18,265 nt of DNA from a bacterium. GTDB lineage: Bacteria > Hydrogenedentota > Hydrogenedentia > Hydrogenedentiales > SLHB01. Position numbers and translations under genes: made by a program. Positions 6,348 to 14,505 of this stretch are shown one piece after another. The notes beneath the pieces are model-generated. The model did no database searches. It saw only the letters and a list, made by a program, of their open reading frames with translations, and was not told the DNA's origin. The number at the start of each line of letters is the position of its first letter. Within the stretch, counting starts at the first letter, position 1. The stretch spans positions 1 to 18,265 of the forward strand of contig JAAEQP010000419.1 of NCBI GenBank assembly GCA_024231375.1, given 5' to 3'.

Positions 6348-7367
6348 TCAGCGAGTCCGCGCAGGCCGCTGGACCGGTCCGGCTTCAACGCCGCGCGGCG
6401 ACACCTGCATGAATCGCATGGCGCCGTCGATACCGGCCGGGGTCATGGTGAGGCCCGTGTCGCCCCACGGGACCTCGTCTTCGTCCTTCTTGTTGGCTCG
6501 GTGGTAGTGGCCGAACAAGATGTGGTCGAGGGGGTCGTCGACAAACAGGATCAACTGGGTGCGCATCCCCATGTCCATCGCGAACCGGTGCGTGAACCCG
6601 ATGGACCATCGAACCGACTTAATCTCACGCCGCAACAGTTGCAGGTCCGCAATCTGCGTGTCCAGATCGTCGGCGATTCGGTAATCCTTCGTGTCAAACG
6701 CCAGATACCCGTCCAGCCCGAACCGGAACGCGTACGCCCGCGGTCCAAACACCCTTTCGTAATGGTCCGACTGACGGTCGTGATTGCCCGGACACACAAA
6801 GGTCGGCACAGTGCAGGCGTCCATAAGCCCCAGCAACGACCGGAAGTGGTCCATCTCCCCATTCTCGGTCACGTCCCCCGTGATGAGAACAAACGCCGGT
6901 TCGGCCTCGTTGATGGCGTCGATCACGGCGGTCATGATGTCTTCCGACGCCCGCGGATGCCGGTCCGACCCGACGTGCGTGTCGGTGAGATGAGCGAAGG
7001 TGTAGGTCTTGGGAAACTCCTTGCGCACGTATACGGCCCGGACATTCACATCCTTCCGCCCGTCCGCGTCGGCTTCGAGCGAATACGCCCCGGGCGCCGC
7101 CGTCTTCGCCACCGAGCATCGCGCCCGCACGAATCCGCCAGGAAGGCCATCGGTCCATTCTACGTCGAGGGCCCGTGCCGCCCCTTCCGATGTGAGGCGG
7201 AGAGACGCGCGTTCCGTCAGCAGGGCATCAAACGGTTCCCCGGGCGCGACGATGACGGGCACGCCGTTGTTCGGCGTCACGATAACGTCCAGGGCACCAT
7301 TGGGTCCGCGCGCGCCCGCGGACGCGGCTCCAAGAGCCAGGATGATGAATGCAACTGCCCGCTTCAC
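6348..7367 (-). CDS. Exported calcineurin-like metallophosphoesterase
   Basis: A 339-residue protein with a signal peptide (KRAVAFIILALGAASAGA). A beta-rich N-terminal domain (about residues 25-118) precedes a complete calcineurin-type domain. Its metal ligands are readable as DTH (D129, H131), TGD (D165), PGNHD (N196, H197), FTH (H260) and GHYH (H287, H289). Such enzymes hydrolyse phosphomonoesters or diesters with two metal ions; the substrate cannot be read here. The GTG start at 7367 has GGAGAG 6 bases upstream and overlaps the stop of the TolB-like gene as GTGA, so the two are almost certainly translationally coupled. The reading from 7388 would start inside the upstream gene without a better ribosome site. 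The Pro/Arg-rich last 15 residues look like an unconserved tail. Confidence 0.9.
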   Translation of the reverse strand: MKRAVAFIILALGAASAGARGPNGALDVIVTPNNGVPVIVAPGEPFDALLTERASLRLTSEGAARALDVEWTDGLPGGFVRARCSVAKTAAPGAYSLEADADGRKDVNVRAVYVRKEFPKTYTFAHLTDTHVGSDRHPRASEDIMTAVIDAINEAEPAFVLITGDVTENGEMDHFRSLLGLMDACTVPTFVCPGNHDRQSDHYERVFGPRAYAFRFGLDGYLAFDTKDYRIADDLDTQIADLQLLRREIKSVRWSIGFTHRFAMDMGMRTQLILFVDDPLDHILFGHYHRANKKDEDEVPWGDTGLTMTPAGIDGAMRFMQVSPRGVEAGPVQRPARTR

Positions 7368-8371
7368 TTGCTTCTCTCCGGTCGCCACGCGGGCGCCAAG
7401 TCGGGACCGGCGTGGTCCGTCAATTGCCTGACATCGCCCCCGGCCAGGTCAACCACGAAAAGTTCCGGATCGCCCGTCCGGTTCGACACGAAAGCCATGG
7501 CCTCGCCATTCGGTGAGTACGTCGGCGCCCAGTGGTCGCCCACCGTGTCGGCCATCACCGGTGTCACGAGCAGCCGTTCCGGATCGACGCTGAAGATGCC
7601 CCGCCGCCCACTCCGAAACGATTCGAAAGCAATCCTCTTGCCGTCAGGCGACCACACGGGATTCCAGTCCGCGGCGTGATGGTTTGACACGTCGATAACG
7701 ATCCGACGCGCAAACAGAAGAACGAAGATCTCCCGGTCGCCGCCGTCGTTCGACTCGTACGCCAGGCCCATGCCGCTGGGATGCGGTCGAGGCGCCCACT
7801 CCACGTACGACCCGGCCGCGGAACGGTCCGGAAGCAGCGCCGTCGCCTCGTCCGATGTGACGGAGAACAGTTCGGTCGCGATTCCGCCCTTGCGTGGAAT
7901 TCTGCCAATAGCAACGACTTGATCGTTACCGACCCATGCGGGAGACGACAGCCCCGCGAGTTCGCCGCCCCACCGGGCTTCGGCCTTGGTCGCCACATCG
8001 TAGACCACGATGTGTTCGGCCGGGGGTTCCCCGGCGGTGTAGGCGATGCGGGTTCCGTCCGGCGACCACACCGGCTGCCGGTTCCATTCGTTCGCATGCT
8101 CGGGCCCGGCCGGATTCGATCCGTCCGCATCCACGATCCGCACGCGAAGGCCGCCGTCCTTGGCCGTGGTGTAGGCGATCCGGTTACCATCGGGAGACCA
8201 GGCGGGGGCGCCGTCGCGCACGCCCGATCCCACACGCGCCACGTCTCCCGTGGCCACGTCGATCACGCACACGCAGAGATCTTCCTGCTCCGTGCCCGAC
8301 ACGAAAGCCACGTGCTCCGAAGGGGTTGCGAGCGCCAGTAGCGCCACGCTCAACAGTGTAAGTGGGCTCAT
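7364..8371 (-). CDS. TolB-like beta-propeller protein (PD40 repeats), exported
   Basis: A 335-residue protein with a signal peptide (MSPLTLLSVALLALATPSEH). The body is built of PD40/TolB-type blades, with repeats PAWSPDGNRIAYTT, PVWSPDGTRIAYTA, PVWSPDGKRIAFES, PTYSPNGEAMAFVSN and a last partial PAWRPE. Strand-ending phrases such as ELFVVDLAGGDVRQLTDHAG are typical of the family. It lacks the N-terminal TolB domain and no tol-pal genes are nearby, so it is not TolB itself. A periplasmic binding or scaffold role is likely. It is first in a coupled pair with the phosphoesterase (GTGA overlap). There is no ribosome site before its ATG; an extended -10 lies directly upstream (see the promoter entry). 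Confidence 0.85.
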   Translation of the reverse strand: MSPLTLLSVALLALATPSEHVAFVSGTEQEDLCVCVIDVATGDVARVGSGVRDGAPAWSPDGNRIAYTTAKDGGLRVRIVDADGSNPAGPEHANEWNRQPVWSPDGTRIAYTAGEPPAEHIVVYDVATKAEARWGGELAGLSSPAWVGNDQVVAIGRIPRKGGIATELFSVTSDEATALLPDRSAAGSYVEWAPRPHPSGMGLAYESNDGGDREIFVLLFARRIVIDVSNHHAADWNPVWSPDGKRIAFESFRSGRRGIFSVDPERLLVTPVMADTVGDHWAPTYSPNGEAMAFVSNRTGDPELFVVDLAGGDVRQLTDHAGPDLAPAWRPERSK

Positions 8372-8377
8372 GGAGAC

Positions 8378-8386
8378 ATTCTAGCA
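8378..8386 (-). promoter_or_regulatory. Extended -10 element, possible leaderless start for the TolB-like gene
   Basis: TGC-TAGAAT on the minus strand (8386-8378) matches an extended -10 (TGnTATAAT with one change). It lies only 6 bases before the ATG at 8371, so transcription would begin at or next to the start codon. No Shine-Dalgarno sequence is visible, which fits a leaderless transcript. Confidence 0.4.
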
Positions 8387-8457
8387 TGTCGATTCACTTG
8401 GGTTCGAGGGCGCTCCCAGCCGGACACCGCAGGCCTCCAGATCGGAAGCGTAGTTTG

Positions 8458-8485
8458 TTGACAGGTTCTCAGACCTTATGATACT
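8458..8485 (+). promoter_or_regulatory. Candidate sigma70 promoter for the pseudopilin gene
   Basis: A perfect -35 box TTGACA (8458-8463) is followed after 16 bp by GATACT (8480-8485), which matches four of six -10 positions. The region just downstream (TACTGT TACTGT TAGGGT) is short-repeat rich. The leader would be about 90 nt. Confidence 0.5.
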
Positions 8486-8581
8486 GTTACTGTTAGGGTT
8501 ATGTCTGGGGCGAAGTGTGTCGGGCGATGGTGCGCGGCGTACCGTGTGCTCGGCCTACAGACCATCAGAGGAACTGGGAAG

Positions 8582-9688
8582 ATGAAAGACATCAGCTCTA
8601 CCCGAGGGTTCACACTGATCGAACTGCTGGTGGTCATTACAATCATCGGGATTCTGGCAGCGCTGCTGCTACCCGCTCTGGCCCGCGCCCGGGAAGCCGC
8701 GCGACGGGCGAGTTGCTCCAGCAACTTGAAGCAGATGGGCCTGGTGTTCGTCATGTACGCCAACGAACATGGCGACATGTTGCCCCCAGGCGATCCCAAC
8801 AACTACTGGGGCGACCCCAACTACATCAACTTCAGTCTGGGTACCACGACCGGCACGGGCACCGATCCGGGCTACGGGGTAGATCACCCTCAGTTAATCC
8901 GTAATAGCTGGATCTTCAACGCCCGTTCCGTGTATCCCGAGTACCTCGAAGATTTGAGGGTCCTCGTGTGCCCCTCCTCGAGCTTCGAAGACCAGTCCGA
9001 CCCCGAACGGTGGTACATGGACGAGACCTTCGCGCCCGAGTACATCAACCGGGATGCCTTCACGAATCCGGAAGATGATCAAGCCTTCATGTACCTCTTG
9101 GGCCTCACGCCCGACCCCGAATGCGTGACTAGCCAGATGTACACCTATTTCCCCTTTGCCGCCGTCACCGAAGAACACGGCGTATTCATGTGGGACGAGT
9201 TGTGCCGGCGCATGTCGCTGGGTGACGTCAACTTCATGAGCGAAGCCCTTCTTACATTCGAGGGGCTTCATGCTCCGGGCCGCAGCGACACGTTCCCCCG
9301 GTTACGCGTGGGCGTGAGCCGCGCGTTCATCCGCGACATCAACGATCCGGCCGCCTCGGCCTTGTCCGACTCGCGGGTCCCCGTGCTGTTCGACAGCACC
9401 GCACAGAAACGCCGTTCGGTCCTGAATCACACCTACGGCGGCAACATCCTGTTTCTCGATGGGCACGTGGAGTTCCGCAAACATCCGGACAAGCTATACA
9501 GATTGCCCTACACCATGACCTTTATCGAGAACATGCGCACCAACACGTACGACAACAATCCGCTCATAAACGTGCCGCCGTGGTGCGGCAACCGGCTTCC
9601 AGGCACGCCTTGGGAGCCGCGGTATGATTACTATCCCGACGATGCGCGGTACATCGACCTGCCGTTCATCCGGGAGCCCAACCCCTAG
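8582..9688 (+). CDS. Prepilin-type pseudopilin with H-X9-DG domain
   Basis: A 368-residue protein with a class III prepilin leader: positively charged start, then RG^[14 protein letters not shown], with cleavage expected after G9 and the conserved glutamate E14 at mature position 5. The hydrophobic helix runs into [23 protein letters not shown], typical of the pseudopilins abundant in Planctomycetes and relatives. The C-terminal H-X9-DG motif is exact: H283, nine residues, then D293-G294, in [17 protein letters not shown]. Function is inferred as an exported pilin-like surface or secretion component. The ATG at 8582 has AGAGGA about 9 bases upstream; the longer in-frame reading from 8501 would give an atypically long leader. 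The secreted repeat protein follows 64 bp downstream and is probably co-transcribed. Confidence 0.92.
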   Translation: MKDISSTRGFTLIELLVVITIIGILAALLLPALARAREAARRASCSSNLKQMGLVFVMYANEHGDMLPPGDPNNYWGDPNYINFSLGTTTGTGTDPGYGVDHPQLIRNSWIFNARSVYPEYLEDLRVLVCPSSSFEDQSDPERWYMDETFAPEYINRDAFTNPEDDQAFMYLLGLTPDPECVTSQMYTYFPFAAVTEEHGVFMWDELCRRMSLGDVNFMSEALLTFEGLHAPGRSDTFPRLRVGVSRAFIRDINDPAASALSDSRVPVLFDSTAQKRRSVLNHTYGGNILFLDGHVEFRKHPDKLYRLPYTMTFIENMRTNTYDNNPLINVPPWCGNRLPGTPWEPRYDYYPDDARYIDLPFIREPNP

Positions 9689-9752
9689 AACAGCCGCGCC
9701 GTGCGCGTGGCAATCCGCGGTACGCAACGCTCGAAGGAGAGTACAATCAGCC

Positions 9753-11393
9753 ATGGATCGATTCAGGAAACAACTCATTGCGGGATGCTGCGCGCTTGTT
9801 GCATTCGGGCTTCTCGCCACTGACGCGGCCGCGTGGGGTCCGCGTACCCGCCGCGCCATCACCATGACCGCGGTTCAAATGCTGCGGCGGCAGATGCCCA
9901 ATGCCTTCAAGATGGGCGAGCAGAGCTTCGAAGCCGACCTCCTCCGCGGAGCGGTGGCCGGGCCGTCCGTGCTCAGGAACGGAGGCGAATTCGATGGTGT
10001 GAAACAGGCAGCCAACTACATTGGCACAGAGATTCAGCTTCTCCGGCAGGCCAAACAGTACGGCACGGGACATCACTTCTGCTACCGCATGGGCGTGCTG
10101 GCTTCGCTCGCGTCGGAGACGATTCTCCCGTACGGATGCGACAAGGATGCCGCGTGCCGCACACTCCTCGAGCGGATGAATCTGGACATCGACGAACATG
10201 TCACCGAGTTCCAATTCGATCCGGAGCAGGAGGCCCTCGACTACATCACCAACCCCGCGGAGTATCTTGAGAAGGCGCTCGCCCTCTATTCGGATGCCCG
10301 GTACCTCATCAGGACCGACTATGAAGAAGGACGTGGCTACCGGGGGTACCTTGGCAAAGGCGCGGAATCCCTGTTTGGACGGTCCATCGAGACCTCGGCC
10401 GATGTGTGGTATACGGTGCTTCGGACGAAAGGCGACAAGCGCGACGTGAAGCCTTCCGACACAGCCCTCACGTGGTACTTCGTGGACGCCGTCGAATACA
10501 ACCTCGAGGTCCGGCGCGACATGACGCGGGCGCTGGCGGCCTATACCCATTTCGCCAACTTGAATCCCGGCATTCTGGCCGCGTTCGAACAGGTGGGGGA
10601 CGCGTTCTACGCCTTCGGCGAGAAAGAACGTGGTGTCCGCGAATGGCAGTTGTCCCTGACCGTGTCGGGGTCCGAACGGCCGCGCATCATGAAGAAACTG
10701 GCTGACCACTACCTCAACAAGGGCAAGGGCCTCATGATGTCGGTCGGCCAACCGGGCGCCTCGAAGACGGCCCTGGACGAGGCCAAACGAAATTTCGAAC
10801 TGGCTTTCCAGTACGACCAGAACAGCAACGAGGCGGAAACCCTCATCAAGGAAGCCCGCGAAGCCATCGCGCTGCGCGAAGAACGCCGCGACATGACCGC
10901 CAGCTTCATCGCCAGCGCCGAGAAGGTCGCCAATCAAGCCAAGGATGCCGAAGAACGCCGGGCCTGGGAGCAAGCCATGGCCCTGTACGGCAAAGCGCGC
11001 AGCGTCTACGAGAAGGTCGACGACGAATTCGAGGATTACAAGCGCATCGCCGACCAGGGTGCCTCAAGCTGTCTGCAGAATGTTTCCAACATCCGCGAGG
11101 CCCTGGTGGAAGACGCGCACAACCTCATCGCCAAGGGTGACGAGGCGGTGGCGGATAGCGAGTTCGACAAAGCCAAGGAACTCTACGCCAGCGTCGGGTC
11201 GCTCCTGAAGCAGCTTCCCGAGGACGAAACCACCAAGCTGCTGCGCGAGGAGTCCGAGGACCGGATCAAGAAGGCCGACGACCAGCGCGAGCGCTGGGAG
11301 GCCGCGCAGAAGCGGAAGAGGGAGCGGGAGCAGAAGCTCAAAGAACAGCAGCAGTTGGGCAACAATCGCCCAGCGGCTCCCAGCGCCAGCTAG
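9753..11393 (+). CDS. Secreted helical repeat / coiled-coil protein of unknown function
   Basis: A 546-residue protein with a signal peptide ending near TDAAA. Mature sequence begins AWGPRTRRAITMTA, reminiscent of the N-terminus of zinc-dependent phospholipase C-type proteins (WG..TH..I), but an arginine stands where the metal-binding histidine would be. GTGHHFCYRMGVLA follows at about residues 105-120. The middle (about 160-400) has tandem helical segments of TPR type, for example ALAAYTHFANLNPGILAAFEQVGDAFYAFG and NFELAFQYDQNSNEAETLIKEA. The C-terminus is a highly charged coiled coil (RERWEAAQKRKRERE...) ending in a Pro/Ala/Ser tail. I do not recognise a named family. The ATG is preceded by AAGGAGA 12 bases upstream. 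It lies 64 bp after the H-X9-DG pseudopilin, suggesting a shared role at the cell envelope. Confidence 0.8.
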   Translation: MDRFRKQLIAGCCALVAFGLLATDAAAWGPRTRRAITMTAVQMLRRQMPNAFKMGEQSFEADLLRGAVAGPSVLRNGGEFDGVKQAANYIGTEIQLLRQAKQYGTGHHFCYRMGVLASLASETILPYGCDKDAACRTLLERMNLDIDEHVTEFQFDPEQEALDYITNPAEYLEKALALYSDARYLIRTDYEEGRGYRGYLGKGAESLFGRSIETSADVWYTVLRTKGDKRDVKPSDTALTWYFVDAVEYNLEVRRDMTRALAAYTHFANLNPGILAAFEQVGDAFYAFGEKERGVREWQLSLTVSGSERPRIMKKLADHYLNKGKGLMMSVGQPGASKTALDEAKRNFELAFQYDQNSNEAETLIKEAREAIALREERRDMTASFIASAEKVANQAKDAEERRAWEQAMALYGKARSVYEKVDDEFEDYKRIADQGASSCLQNVSNIREALVEDAHNLIAKGDEAVADSEFDKAKELYASVGSLLKQLPEDETTKLLREESEDRIKKADDQRERWEAAQKRKREREQKLKEQQQLGNNRPAAPSAS

Positions 11394-11419
11394 GAAAGCT
11401 GTCCGATACAAACAAACCG

Positions 11420-11456
11420 CGCGCCCGCCTCGACGTTTCGAGGCGGGCGCGTTTTC
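11420..11456. terminator. Strong rho-independent terminator, usable from both sides
   Basis: A perfect 14-bp stem (CGCGCCCGCCTCGA at 11420-11433, TCGAGGCGGGCGCG at 11438-11451) with loop CGTT is followed by TTTTCT on the plus strand. The minus strand continues GGTTTGTTTG, so it may also end the convergent acyl-CoA synthetase transcript. It lies 27 bp after the stop of the secreted repeat protein. Confidence 0.92.
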
Positions 11457-11489
11457 TGTCTGGGCAAATCGGGCTGATTGGGCCCGCGG

Positions 11490-13022
11490 TCAGGACTTGG
11501 CGATGTCGGCGAATTGGGCCGCCACTTCAACCTTCCGGATCTTGCCGGTGGCCGTCTTGGGCAATTCCTCCACAAACCGAACGTGCCGGGGACACTTGTA
11601 ACCCGCCAGAGTCTCGCGGCAGTGGGCCATGACCTGCTCCTCGTCGAGCGTGTGGCCTTCCGCCACCTTTATCACCGCCAGAATCTCCTGGCCCCAGCGC
11701 TCTTCCTCGATCCCCACGACGCAGCATTCCTCGACACCCGCCAGCTTGGAGATGGCGTTTTCGACCTGCTGCGGATACACGTTCTGGCCGCCACGGATGA
11801 TCATGTCCTTCACACGACCCACGATGTACAGGTATCCGTCTTCGTCGAACCGGCCCTGATCGCCCGTGCGCAGCCAGCCGCCCTGCAACACATCCTTGGT
11901 CGCCTCCGGATTCTTGTAGTACCCCTTCATCACCGCGGGGCCGCTCACCAGGATCTCGCCGACCTCGCCAATGGGCACGTCCACGCCGTCCTCGCCGACG
12001 ATGCGAATACCGGTGTAACGCAGGGGGCAGCCCACCGAGTTCCATTTGATGGGGTCGCGATAGTCGGCCCCTGCGCTGGCGCACGTGGCTTCGCTCAACC
12101 CGTACCCCATGATAAGCGGTTTCTTCAGAACGCGCTGGACGTCCTTATAGGTCTCGTCCGGCATCGGTGCCGCGCCCGACACGAAGAACCGTATGGAACT
12201 CACATCGTAGTCGGCGGCTTTCGGCATCCGGCACATCACATTGTAGATAGTGGGCACGGCGCTCATGATGGTGGCGCGATGCTTCTCGATCATGGGCACA
12301 ATCGTGAAGGGGTTGAACTTCTTGGTCAGAATGACCGTGGCCCCGGCCGTAATCGGAGCCAACAGACTCACCACCTGCGAATTCACATGGAACAAAGGCA
12401 GGACCAGCAAAAAGCGGTCAGTCTCGCCCATGGCCGTGAGCCGGGTGAGCATACGTGCGTTCGCGATGTAGTTCCGGTGCGTCAATTCCACACCCTTCGG
12501 CTGCCCCGTCGTCCCCGACGTGTAGATCAGCGCGGCATCGTCCTCGTCCGAGACCGCAGGCTCGGGGATAGCGTCGACCGGCTCAAGAAATGCCGAGAAC
12601 GGTTCAGCACCTTCCGCGCTCGTCTCGGGACCGTCCCCAAGAACGAACACATGCTTCACCTTGGGCAGGATTGTCTTGAGTTGCGGCAGAAACGCGGCGA
12701 ATTGGGGCACGATGACCAGTGTTTCCGCATCGGAATCATTGGCGATGTACGCAATCTCGTCCGGCTTCAAGAGAGGATTGACAGGCACGAGCACGGCGCC
12801 AATACGCCCTGCGCCCAGGAAGCAGTAGAGGAACTCCATGCAGTTCCCCATGAGCAGGAGGATCTTGTCGCCCTTGCCCACACCTCGTGCCGACAGGTTC
12901 ATCGCGAAGCGTGCCGCGTTCTCGCGGACCTCCGCGTACGTGTGCTCCTCGTCGTCACACACGATCAGCGTTCTGGCGCCACATTCTTCGGCGCGGATAT
13001 CAAGCAATTGCGTAATTGTCAC
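11490..13022 (-). CDS. AMP-forming acyl-CoA synthetase (long-chain fatty acid-CoA ligase-like)
   Basis: A 510-residue ANL-superfamily enzyme, which activates a carboxylic acid as an acyl-AMP and transfers it to CoA. Motifs in order are YTSGTTGQPKGV (167-178, ATP phosphate loop), MGYGLSEAT (adenine/acyl pocket), GWLRTGDQGRFDEDGYLYIVGR (domain hinge, written here as one block of family motifs A7-A8), IRGGQNVYPQQVE and LPKTATGKI with catalytic K494. This is the usual length for fatty-acyl or medium-chain CoA ligases; the acyl substrate is not certain. The start is GTG at 13022 with GGGAG 10 bases upstream. An ATG just before it reads only ATG-GTA-CCG-TGA and overlaps the GTG. The gene lies downstream of the pseudopilus operon on the same strand but beyond its terminator. 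Confidence 0.93.
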   Translation of the reverse strand: MTITQLLDIRAEECGARTLIVCDDEEHTYAEVRENAARFAMNLSARGVGKGDKILLLMGNCMEFLYCFLGAGRIGAVLVPVNPLLKPDEIAYIANDSDAETLVIVPQFAAFLPQLKTILPKVKHVFVLGDGPETSAEGAEPFSAFLEPVDAIPEPAVSDEDDAALIYTSGTTGQPKGVELTHRNYIANARMLTRLTAMGETDRFLLVLPLFHVNSQVVSLLAPITAGATVILTKKFNPFTIVPMIEKHRATIMSAVPTIYNVMCRMPKAADYDVSSIRFFVSGAAPMPDETYKDVQRVLKKPLIMGYGLSEATCASAGADYRDPIKWNSVGCPLRYTGIRIVGEDGVDVPIGEVGEILVSGPAVMKGYYKNPEATKDVLQGGWLRTGDQGRFDEDGYLYIVGRVKDMIIRGGQNVYPQQVENAISKLAGVEECCVVGIEEERWGQEILAVIKVAEGHTLDEEQVMAHCRETLAGYKCPRHVRFVEELPKTATGKIRKVEVAAQFADIAKS

Positions 13023-13040
13023 GGTACCATAGCTCCCACT

Positions 13041-13068
13041 ATCCTACTTCCGGCCCCGGCCGCCCCAA
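13041..13068 (-). promoter_or_regulatory. Weak candidate promoter for the acyl-CoA synthetase gene
   Basis: TTGGGG (13068-13063) and TAGGAT (13046-13041) on the minus strand are separated by 16 bp. The match is weak and is supported mainly by its place between the upstream terminator and the GTG start. Confidence 0.25.
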
Positions 13069-13090
13069 CCGGTCCGTCAGGTCGTCACAA

Positions 13091-13140
13091 AAGAGAAAAA
13101 GGTGGCTGAGGTTACCACATGGCGCGGCACCTCCACCACC
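13091..13140 (-). terminator. Rho-independent terminator after the pseudopilus operon
   Basis: Read on the minus strand, GGTGGTGGAGGT (13140-13129) pairs with ACCTCAGCCACC (13112-13101) as two 5-bp blocks around a 2-base mismatch, with a 16-base loop. It is followed by TTTTTCTCTTTT. It begins 20 bp after the gspF-like stop codon and separates that operon from the acyl-CoA synthetase gene. Confidence 0.8.
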
Positions 13141-13160
13141 TTGGCTTGAATGGTTAATCC

Positions 13161-14414
13161 CTACATTCCACCGCCGCTGATTTGCTGAATCATGCCCAAC
13201 ATGGGCACGAACAGCGCCAACACCGCCAGCAGCACGATCCCACCGACCAAGATCGTCAGCACCGGCTGAATCATGTCGCCCAAACCAGCCAGGGCAATAT
13301 TCACTTCCTCTTCATACGTGTCGGCGATGTGCTCCGAAATCTGGTCTAGTTGCCCCGATTCCTCGCCCGTCACGAGCATGTCCGTAACGACGGGCGGGAT
13401 GACACCCGGGGCTTGGCGCAACGGTTCCTCGATGCCCTCGCCCTGTTCAACCGAGTCGCGCATCTGCTGCAGCACCTGCGCTACGGCCCGGTTGTGAATG
13501 GCCGCGCGGACCAAATCCAGCGTCACCATCATGGAAAGGCCGCTACGCAACAGCAGCGCCAGCGAACGAGTGAACTCGACCACGGCATACTTCCGCAGGA
13601 TGCCCGGGCCCAGCTTCGGAATGCGCAATTTGATCCGGTCAATGCGCAGGCGATTCAGGGGGCTGCTATTCACCCAGAACTTGAACAGCGCTACACCGCC
13701 CACCACGACAATGACCAAGCCAATCCAGAAGGGCAAGCTGGCGAAGAACTTCACACTATCGATGAACAACTGCGTGGTATAAGGCAAGTCGCCGCCGATC
13801 TGTTTGAAGATGTCCTCGAACTGGGGAATCACCACCCACGCCATCAGCAACATGACACCCACACACGCCGCGACCAGGATCACGGGGTAGTACATGGCGC
13901 GCCGGACGGACTTGCCCAGCAGCTCACGGCGTTCCCAATAGACCACCTGCCGCTTCAGGACCTCAACGAGCGTGCCGCTTGCCTCACTGGCCTTCACCAA
14001 GCTGATGAAGACGGTGTCGAAGTACTTCGGGTGCCGCTCGAATGCCTGCCATAGCGCGTTACCGGCCTCGACATAGACAGCAATATCCCGCACCAGGTTG
14101 CGAATCCCCGCCCGCTCGCCTCGGTCGGCGAGCGTCTCCAGCGTCCGGAGCAGCGGCGTACCGGCCTCCAGCATCATGATGAGCTGGCGCAGGAACGAGA
14201 TGACCTCTTCGCGGCTGACACTGGTTACCGACAGGAAACCCGGATCCTTGGCCGGAGCCGTTGTGTCCACGCCGGCGGTAGCGGCTTCATGCTCGCTGAC
14301 GAGTTCTTCGATGGGCTTGGCAACAGGTTTCCGGGAGGCGCGTTTCTTGGTGGTCGCGCGACGCACCCGCTTGACGCCTCCTCCGCCTGCCGACTTATCA
14401 GCCTTTGTGGGCAT
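13161..14414 (-). CDS. gspF: Type II secretion / pilus inner-membrane platform protein, GspF/PilC family
   Basis: A 417-residue inner-membrane platform protein, the part of type II secretion and type IV pilus machines that couples the ATPase to pseudopilin assembly. Two T2SF domains are visible, at about 71-195 and 275-400. Each carries the repeated glutamate motif: KASEASGTL (141-149) and TGEESGQL. Membrane spans lie near 176-196, 229-248 and 388-412. The first 60 residues are an unusual Lys/Arg/Ala-rich, probably disordered extension (for example KRVRRATTKKRASRKP). The ATG at 14414 has GGGAG 6 bases upstream and is preferred to the reading from 14447. It is last in the gspI-J-K-F order, 91 bp after gspK, and is followed by a terminator. 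Confidence 0.92.
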   Translation of the reverse strand: MPTKADKSAGGGGVKRVRRATTKKRASRKPVAKPIEELVSEHEAATAGVDTTAPAKDPGFLSVTSVSREEVISFLRQLIMMLEAGTPLLRTLETLADRGERAGIRNLVRDIAVYVEAGNALWQAFERHPKYFDTVFISLVKASEASGTLVEVLKRQVVYWERRELLGKSVRRAMYYPVILVAACVGVMLLMAWVVIPQFEDIFKQIGGDLPYTTQLFIDSVKFFASLPFWIGLVIVVVGGVALFKFWVNSSPLNRLRIDRIKLRIPKLGPGILRKYAVVEFTRSLALLLRSGLSMMVTLDLVRAAIHNRAVAQVLQQMRDSVEQGEGIEEPLRQAPGVIPPVVTDMLVTGEESGQLDQISEHIADTYEEEVNIALAGLGDMIQPVLTILVGGIVLLAVLALFVPMLGMIQQISGGGM

Positions 14415-14505
14415 GGTCGTCTCCCTTCCTTCTGTCCATTCGGACACTGCCTTGCGCGCCCCGTCTCCCGCGACCCCTGACGCGCAGATTCAAGACAGGG
14501 CCGGT

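Noticed and set aside
7364..8371. Genuine TolB of the Tol-Pal system
   Set aside because: It has PD40 blades but lacks the N-terminal TolB domain, and no tolQ, tolR, tolA or pal gene is next to it.
8501..8581. Upstream start of the H-X9-DG pseudopilin at 8501
   Set aside because: It would give a leader of about 36 residues before the cleavage glycine. The ATG at 8582 gives a normal short leader and has a ribosome site.
11478..13109. A 543-residue plus-strand open frame antisense to the acyl-CoA synthetase
   Set aside because: The minus strand carries every expected motif of the enzyme. The antisense product is His-rich, low in recognisable structure, and has no ribosome site.
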